64,000 nucleotides of DNA from Triglochin maritima (lineage: Eukaryota; Streptophyta; Magnoliopsida; Alismatales; Juncaginaceae). Made by a program: the position numbers and the translations under genes. Of this stretch, positions 58,201 to 64,000 are shown one piece after another (the stretch's first letter is position 1; every line of letters begins with the position of its first letter). The stretch spans positions 828,501 to 892,500 of the forward strand of contig OY821782.1 of assembly GCA_963682175.1 (NCBI GenBank), in the 5' to 3' direction. The notes below the pieces were generated by a model. That model was given only the letters and a program-made list of their open reading frames with translations. It was not told the DNA's origin and made no database searches.

Positions 58201-59820
58201 TCGACACCTTCAACTGCAGCTGCAATAGCGCTACCCTGCTCTGCGGCCTTCTCCATCCTAGATATAGCATCATACAGACACTTTGTGATATCCAAGATTG
58301 CGATGGCCTCACCATTTTCTACAACTGGAAGGTGTCTGAACTTTCCTGCAAGAAAAAACCACAACCTCGGGTTTGAAAAAAAAATCCCAGCATTTCAGGG
58401 GCATACTATAATTTCAAATTCAAACAATTGAATTTCAGCAGAACACCAACCTCGAACCATCTCCTGAAGGGCGTCAATCGCAGGAGTGTCCATCGTAACA
58501 AAGACTGGATTTCTCGTCATTATCTTAGAAACTAGCGTGTGTTCGGGGTCCAAGCCATCTGCTACAACCCTCACAGCAATATCCTATTGTCCATTGACAA
58601 GATTCCACTTTTAACTCTTTAAACCCCAATTAAGAGGATAACAAGTTTAAACACAGTTTTACAAGTGGCACCTTATCTGTAATAATACCCGAGAGCAGTC
58701 CATTTGAATCTGATAGCATAACGGCACCCACTCGCCGATGTGCCATCCTCCGACATGCATCGGCCACTGTCAATTCCTCAGGTATAGTGAGGGCTTTCGA
58801 CAACCGCAACTTTTTCACAGTTCTTTCATCACCGTAGGAACTATAAATAAAACATCCAAAACTCAATTAACAGACCAAATTTACCTAAAAGATGAAATTT
58901 TTCTCAGAAATCTCTCTGATTAAGCCCAATTGAACTCAAAATTGGAGCTATTTTCACCCAAGACTTCATATCCAGGTACGATATCAACAATCTCTGTTAT
59001 ACTCAAAATCAAATCCTTTCCAACAAAAGGATTACAAAATGGCAAACTCAAATTCAGCTCAGAATTGCCAGCACTATAAAAAAACCAAACATTACAAAAC
59101 ATCCATTGAAAAGACAGCAAATGAAAAACATGAATCTCAGTTCAGGTCTAATGACTTTCCAATAATAAAGCACAAATAACAAGCTCAATTCAGCTCAAAA
59201 TTGAATATTGTTCCCCGAAACAAACAAAAAATTACAACGACCACATGGACCCAGTTCAGATCAAAATTGACCTTTTCGTCTCGTAATGGAAAAACCAATA
59301 AAGCACAAACAACAAACTCAACTCAGCTCGAAATCGAATATTGATCTGCGAAACAAACGAAAAATTACGAAAAACTGAATGGACGCAGTTCAGCTCAAAG
59401 TCAACCATTTGTTCCCCACAGGAAAAAAAGGCAAAAAAAAACCTAAACAACAAATTCAATTCAAACACTGAAACTTGAATCTTTTTGCCCGACAAAGCAC
59501 AACCAATAAACCCAATTCAGATAAAAGTCGAATCTTCTGCCCAATAATTAAAGCACATAGAACACCACAACTTATATTAAAATTGACCTTTTCCACCCGA
59601 AAAAAAAAACCCAAAACCACAAACACCCCACAAAATCCAACCTTCCCTTACACCACAAAACCAATCGAACACAATCTTACGATGCGTAATTGGTCGAAGG
59701 AACCTTGGTAATCCCATTTGCTACACCAACAGGGGCGGCAACAACGCCATTCTCGTGATCATTCGTCCTCCTCGAATTCCGACTACTCGTCCTCGGGTGG
59801 TGCACGTGAGCGGTGTCCAT
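55292..59820 (-). CDS. CBS and PB1 domain protein (CBSCBSPB family), tail-anchored, 14 exons
   Basis: Minus-strand exons: 59681-59820, 58672-58840, 58451-58583, 58175-58345, 57852-57927, 57616-57729, 57454-57520, 56972-57077, 56836-56894, 56167-56276, 55920-56053, 55757-55839, 55578-55667, 55292-55456; all phases close to 538 aa. Four CBS motifs in two pairs: LTIPEELTVADACRRMAHRR; IMTRNPVFVTMDTPAIDAL with GKFRHLPVVENGEAIAILD; IELVAPSDSVYLAAKKM; IMTAHPECATMDTKILDAL with GKFLHLPIVDHGG. CBS pairs usually sense adenosine nucleotides (family knowledge). A PB1 domain follows (TFVFKYEDHEGHMHRF ... YIDDEGDKVLLETNGDLADA). The C-terminus has one hydrophobic helix, VSVLTGVVLIAGISVIVYL, then RRSNL, suggesting a tail anchor. 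The MDTAHVHH start was chosen; an in-frame ATG lies 22 codons upstream. The molecular role is not established. Confidence 0.95.
59164..59620. repeat. Diverged tandem repeats in CBS gene intron 1
   Basis: Units starting AATAAAGCAC at 59164 and 59297 (period 133 bp) share CTCAGCTC, GAATATTG, GAAACAAAC, AAAAATTAC and CAGTTCAG in order. Weaker echoes (AAAGCACAACCAATAAACCC, TAAAGCACATAGAACACC) follow to about 59620. Confidence 0.75.
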
Positions 59821-61272
59821 GTCGGATCGAATTAGGGTTCCGATCCCGAACCCTACTATTCCCTCTTCTACTCTTCTTCTCACCACTTCTAGTGGAATTC
59901 AAATTTCGGTTGGTTTTATACGGGTAGGTGTGGTTTGAAAGTTGCCCCTGGAGTTGGAAAAAATTACGGTTTTATTTACAGACGTGCGGCGTGGATGGTG
60001 GAGGCGTTGACTGCGTGATGGCAGTTTCTGTAATTAAGTTGTATTTGTTTATGAGGGGTAGCCGTGGTTTTACCACGTCGGCAGCTCAAACCGTTGGGCG
60101 TTGGCGGGTTTGTGCGTTGCATGATGGGAAAGTCTGAGCCGTTGGATAATAAAAAAAATACAATCATTAATATAATGACCCTTTTTTTAGCTCTAACTCG
60201 ATCATTTATTAGATCAAGCTGAAACTCGACCACAAGTTCGTCTCTCAATGTATCACTTATCAATTTCATACTCTATCTGGTCTCGATAGGTGCAAAACTT
60301 GCACGTATTTTTTTATTGTGCCGTTGTTTATCAGTTAAAAGATCAAAGATAATTAACTTTTGTATTTTAGTACAAGTCAGACATATGCTATAGTAATATT
60401 TATAACAAATACAACGGTGCAACATAAGCTAGATGTAACTGTAACAATGAGAGAGTTCAAAATTATTCAGATTCATTTGAGTATTTTTATCATAAAAGTC
60501 ATGACCAGCTAGTATTTGCTATAATTAATTATAACACAGGTGTGACCCTTTTAGAATGAAAAAAGACAAACTTTTACTCTTTATGTGATATAATTAAAAG
60601 AAATAAAAATACTGTGAACTAACACATTCAATGTTTTCAGTTTCCTCGTGTACTTGTTTGAACAGTCCAAAATGTCAATAATATTTTTTCAATAAGAAAT
60701 CACATCACCATGAGGATTTATTTTAATGCACACACTAACACACGCACATAAGAGGTGTCTTCCAAGTAATGAAAAACTTCTATTTAATAGTTTATTCTTT
60801 TGTGTGATCTTTCTCTATTCCTCAACGTCAAGCATTTATTTCTAATTCTATACTGGGGGCAATTGAATTGCATGCAGTGGGTCACTTCCTTATTTGCCTC
60901 TTCGAATCCATTGATATGACTCATCTATATATGTATATTTGCTTATATGTTCTATTTTTTTGACATTTATCTTGGCAACAAGTACGTAACTTTTATTACA
61001 AAATATAAATTGCAATTCTTCGACCGTCATACTTGAAATTACATTTCAGATTCATTCCTAGTTTTTCTTTTCGCGGTATGTGGTAATAAAAAAAAACTTT
61101 CTTAATCTATTGAGAACTTGTGTTCTAGTTCCACATGTTAATATTACTGCTCGACCCTCAATTGACGCAGCATTATATCACAATCCTACTCGAATTTAAC
61201 CTGTTTACTTCTCACAACAATTTTTTATAGGATTATCCTAGAGTAATATACTTGTTTATCACACCATCAATG
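59821..61272. other. Intergenic region upstream of the CBS-PB1 gene
   Basis: Holds the CBS gene's leader and promoter, then AT-rich sequence. No coding region or transposon end was supported. Confidence 0.4.
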
Positions 61273-61600
61273 GAGGTGTAAGCGGGGCGGGGCAAAAAAA
61301 TTGCTACCTGTCCCGTTTAGGCGGGTTATTATTTGATCAAAGTTAAATACAAAAATCAATTAAATTTCCTTAACATTTTCCATTTTAATCAAAACTAGAT
61401 ACAAAAAATTAAGAAAAAAAAATCAATTGATGTTTGTTTTTAAAGCTAGATACAAAAAAAATACAAAAAAGATCAAAGTTAAATACAAGTCAAATGCAGG
61501 TATGATTATTGGGTTGTGCGGGTGGCGGGTTGAGTTTTTTTGTCCGCAACCCCACATTAGGCGGGGTGGGGGAGGGTCAAACACACCCTATTTACAACCT
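61273..61600. mobile_element. GC-ended MITE, copy C
   Basis: Ends GGAGGTGTAAGCGGGGCGGGGC and, inverted, AAGGTTGTAAATAGGG. The interior repeats TTTGATCAAAGTTAAATACA and its partner ATCAAAGTTAAATACAAGTC. Same family as copies at 48217 and 53570. Target duplication not clear. Confidence 0.6.
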
Positions 61601-61608
61601 TATCCATC

Positions 61609-62585
61609 AGTAGTGGCGAACCCAAGAATTTTCAAAGGGGTCCCGAAATATGAACTTTATTCAGAATAAATAATCATAAAATCCAACAAAAATATATTAA
61701 TATATAAAGCTTGATCACAACATTCCCCTTCGATTTTTCATATTTTGAAAACATTGTATAATAACTCCATTATCAATACTTCTAAAAATGTCTCTCTCGA
61801 AAGCTCTTTCCATTGTAGCGGTAGCGATCAACAAAATCATCACTAATTTCATCAACAAATATACCATTGGAAATACTTCATTTTTCATCGTATCCACCAT
61901 TATTGAACTCTTTTTCTTTTACTTCACTAACTAATATTGTTTCGGACGATTCAATAGTTTTTTCTTTCCTTTTGAAATATCTTTCTACGGTGAAAGTTAA
62001 ATTTTACAAAAAAACAAAAAAAACATCAAGTTAATCATGCAATCCAAATGGAAAAAAATGGAACAAAAAGTAGGCAAAACAACAAAAGTAGACAATACAC
62101 AAAACTACATCATATATCTTCTAATTACCACCTACAATTTTTTAATCTATTTTTATAATTATTTTTAGAATCCAATTCTAAGAAAACATAAATAAAAATA
62201 AAACATGCAAAATTCAAAACCCAACAAAGATTTTGTCTACCACGTTGGGAACCACCACACAAAACTTCAATCTCCCAACACTTTCTCTCAAAATTATTGT
62301 TGGTCAAGCCAACTCTAACTTCTAACTAACCCAAACCCAAACCAAAACAAATGCTTTAATCAAACTAAATACAAGAAAGATTTATTACATTTGTGTTGGA
62401 CCCCCTCTCCAAAACTTGTAACCAATCTTTGTTTTGAAGGTTTGGGTCAGTGGAAGGTTGAAGAAGATGATGGTTTGTGTGATTTGGGGTTCTCAAATAT
62501 TTTTTAAATGTCTTAATAGTAGTATATATATATATATTTATTTTTCCAAATGGGGTCCCATACGCCCAAAGGACGTCCGTCCCTA
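61609..62585 (-). mobile_element. Deleted hAT element with transposase C-terminal relic
   Basis: The left end TAGTGGCGAACCC and inverted right end TAGGGACGGACGTCC resemble the ends of plant ZMYM1-type hAT elements; both lead into GGGGTCCC nearby. Minus strand 61715-61900 encodes VYLLMKLVMILLIATATMER then DIFRSIDNG, FQNMKNRR: the hAT dimerisation region with an internal deletion right after ERAF. The remainder to 62585 is non-coding. No perfect 8-bp duplication was found, though CCATCA occurs at both sides. Same family as the relic at 11320-12490. Confidence 0.65.
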
Positions 62586-62689
62586 GCCATCATCCGATAG
62601 AAATTTCTGTTGACCTTTGTCGGTGGGTTTTCGTCGATAAAAATTCTGTTCGGCAAGAATATTTTTGATGAAATGGGCACTATTGTTTA

Positions 62690-62728
62690 TTGAATTATCC
62701 GTCGACAAAAATCCATTTTGTGGTAGTG
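62690..62728 (-). mobile_element. CACTA-type transposon end
   Basis: The minus strand begins CACTACCACAAAATGG followed by ATTTTTGTCGACGG, which matches the terminal pattern of plant CACTA (En/Spm-like) elements. The partner end was not found; TTCGTCGATAAAAATTC at 62630-62646 may be a subterminal inverted piece. Confidence 0.45.
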
Positions 62729-63122
62729 CACAATATCCAGCACGGCTTGGCCCGGCGGGCTGGAAACCCGACCTGTTGTGTCGTGCCGGCTCGACACGAG
62801 AACCAGATCTAGTTTCAAGATTAACCTTCAACTATTGTAGATTGGTCAAAAAATTTCACCTTTAACTCGGGATCCAGTAATTAACCAGTTGAACTTAACC
62901 AAGCTGGCAGTACCACTATATTTGTTGATGAGAACAATCTGACATCGCATAACTAAAAGAAAACTCATAAGAATACTGAACTGCTAAACATCGCACCAAA
63001 ATTACTTAAATCGCCCCTTGAAATTACCAAATTGCCCTTCATCCTATTTTTGCTTATATATCTCACAATTTCACTCTTTTTTCAAAACTTTCTCTTCCTA
63101 TACCTACTACAGAAGATTAGGA

Positions 63123-64000
63123 ATGTCTCGGAGGCCAGGCAAGCAGCCAGCAGTTCCCCCGGTGTACCCGTATACGGTAACCTTACTTTATTTATTTGTT
63201 TTTAAAAATAAAAAAATAAAAAAAAAGTGGTCGGCGTCCGAGTGAGACGCCGACCACTAGCGGGAGACGTCTGGGGAAGACGTCTTCCCGATGGAGGAGA
63301 CGTCTTCGGCAGACGTCTCCCCCAAAGAGGAGGCGTCTCCGACAGACGCCTCCACCATACGGGAGGCGTCTCTCGCAGACGCCTCCACAAATTATTATTT
63401 TTTTAAATTATTAAATCTGATAATTACTTTAATAAATTGTGATAAATCTGAAAATTTAACTTAACAAATTCTTATTAAGTTTAACATTTGTGATATTTAG
63501 TTTTAACAATTTTTGATTTAGTTTAACAATTGTTTTAATTTAGTTTAACAAATTTTGATTTAGTTTAACAATTGTGATAATTTAGTTTAACAAATTTTGA
63601 TTTAGTTTAACAATTGTGATAAATATGATAATTTAGTTTAACAAATTTAACAAATTTGTAATTAAAATTTCAATTAATAGTCATCGGGTCACAGTGGAGG
63701 GAAAGGCAAGTCGATACCATTACACGCCTTCCGTTCTTTAGAGGATGATTCAGCACCGCGTCATCCACGTAGATGGGGGATATCTGCTTCGGTCAGGAGG
63801 GAGAGAGAGGCATTACGTCGTCGTGAGGAGGATGATGATTCCTTCGATGATGAGCATGTGGACAGTCCTGACGACGGGAGCGACGATGATGACCCGTATG
63901 AGTTAGAGCGCCCGGAGGTGGAGAGGCAGTGGGAGTATAGCAGAGGACGTGGTCGAACCGGTAGTTCTACTTCCGCCGGATGGATGGTGCGGAAGGGTAG
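63123..64000 (+). CDS. Unrecognised gene, 5' part, cut by the window edge
   Basis: Proposed exon 1 63123-63176 (MSRRPGKQPAVPPVYPYT), donor GTAACC at 63177, acceptor TTAATAG at 63680, exon 2 63681 to the window end. Exon 2 is open for 106 codons in the matching frame: GGKGKSIPLHAFRSLEDDS, then RRWGISASVRREREALRRRE, a run of Asp, and RGRGRTGSSTSAGWMVRKG. The protein so far is basic at the start, then strongly acidic, and largely disordered-looking. No domain was recognised. A transposon-encoded protein is quite possible, since the surroundings are transposon-rich. The intron model is an inference from frame and consensus only. Confidence 0.45.
63228..63390. repeat. Array of four short hairpins (GACGTC to GGCGTC)
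   Basis: Four successive units of about 30-35 bp, each with an inverted pair: AGACGTCTGGGGAAGACGTCT; GGAGACGTC...AGACGTCTCC; GGAGGCGTCTC...GACGCCTCC; GGGAGGCGTC...AGACGCCTCC. The first two use GACGTC and the last two GGCGTC, and both arms of a unit change together. It lies in the proposed intron. Confidence 0.85.
63391..63665 (+). repeat. AT-rich minisatellite
   Basis: Irregular tandem copies of TTTAGTTTAACAAATTTTGA and TTTAGTTTAACAATTGTGAT, clearest from about 63495 to 63650. Nothing else was seen in it. Confidence 0.85.

Noticed and set aside
59928..60269. Short frames on both strands upstream of the CBS gene
   Set aside because: No conserved features, and they fall in promoter-like sequence.
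63202..63390. Minus-strand frame with WRRLxETPP repeats
   Set aside because: Low-complexity translation of the hairpin array; no start context or partner exon.

Overview
This is nuclear DNA of a flowering plant, almost certainly a eudicot. The genes have many GT-AG introns, their products match plant families, and the AT-rich intergenic space is full of plant-type LTR retrotransposons, hAT MITEs and an RTE LINE. No species can be named from the sequence alone. No bacterial, viral or organellar segment was seen.

Host genes, left to right: a DUF639 membrane protein (444-7650, +, 10 coding exons, 825 aa); an intronless PPR protein like Arabidopsis At4g08210 (8159-10267, -); a small two-exon protein with an OCTOPUS-like N-terminal CxHP/CxxC motif (19631-20756, +, 183 aa); the V-ATPase proteolipid subunit c (23971-28101, -, 3 exons, 164 aa); a fatty acid amide hydrolase (33895-44025, -, 20 exons, 609 aa); tRNA-Gln(TTG) (47788-47858, -); the 60S export adaptor NMD3 (49045-52862, +, 2 exons, 520 aa); a CBS-CBS-PB1 protein (55292-59820, -, 14 exons, 538 aa); and the start of an unrecognised gene at the right edge (63123 onward). 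These are independent housekeeping or regulatory genes with no evident common pathway. I reconstructed the exons by reading splice sites and checking that every phase closes.

Mobile DNA shapes the window. Two related Ty1-copia elements, both on the minus strand, have clean 5-bp target duplications. The one at 28401-33411 is decayed. The one at 36468-41536, in FAAH intron 8, has identical LTRs and one uninterrupted gag-pol frame, so it is very young. A 5'-truncated RTE LINE with an 18-bp target duplication sits in VHA-c intron 2. Three solo LTRs with target duplications lie at 12983-16629, one nested inside another, and a fourth probable one lies at 44888-46032. hAT-type MITEs, two hAT transposase relics and a CACTA-like end are also present.

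The most unusual signals are these: arrays of the palindromic decamer CGGTCGACCG in the LTRs at two loci, one with an exact 73-bp period; a long NMD3 intron built from diverged repeats of its own exon end and splice donor, with part of NMD3 duplicated downstream; a hairpin array with matching changes on both arms near the right edge; and a fresh 282-bp tandem duplication in the DUF639 gene.
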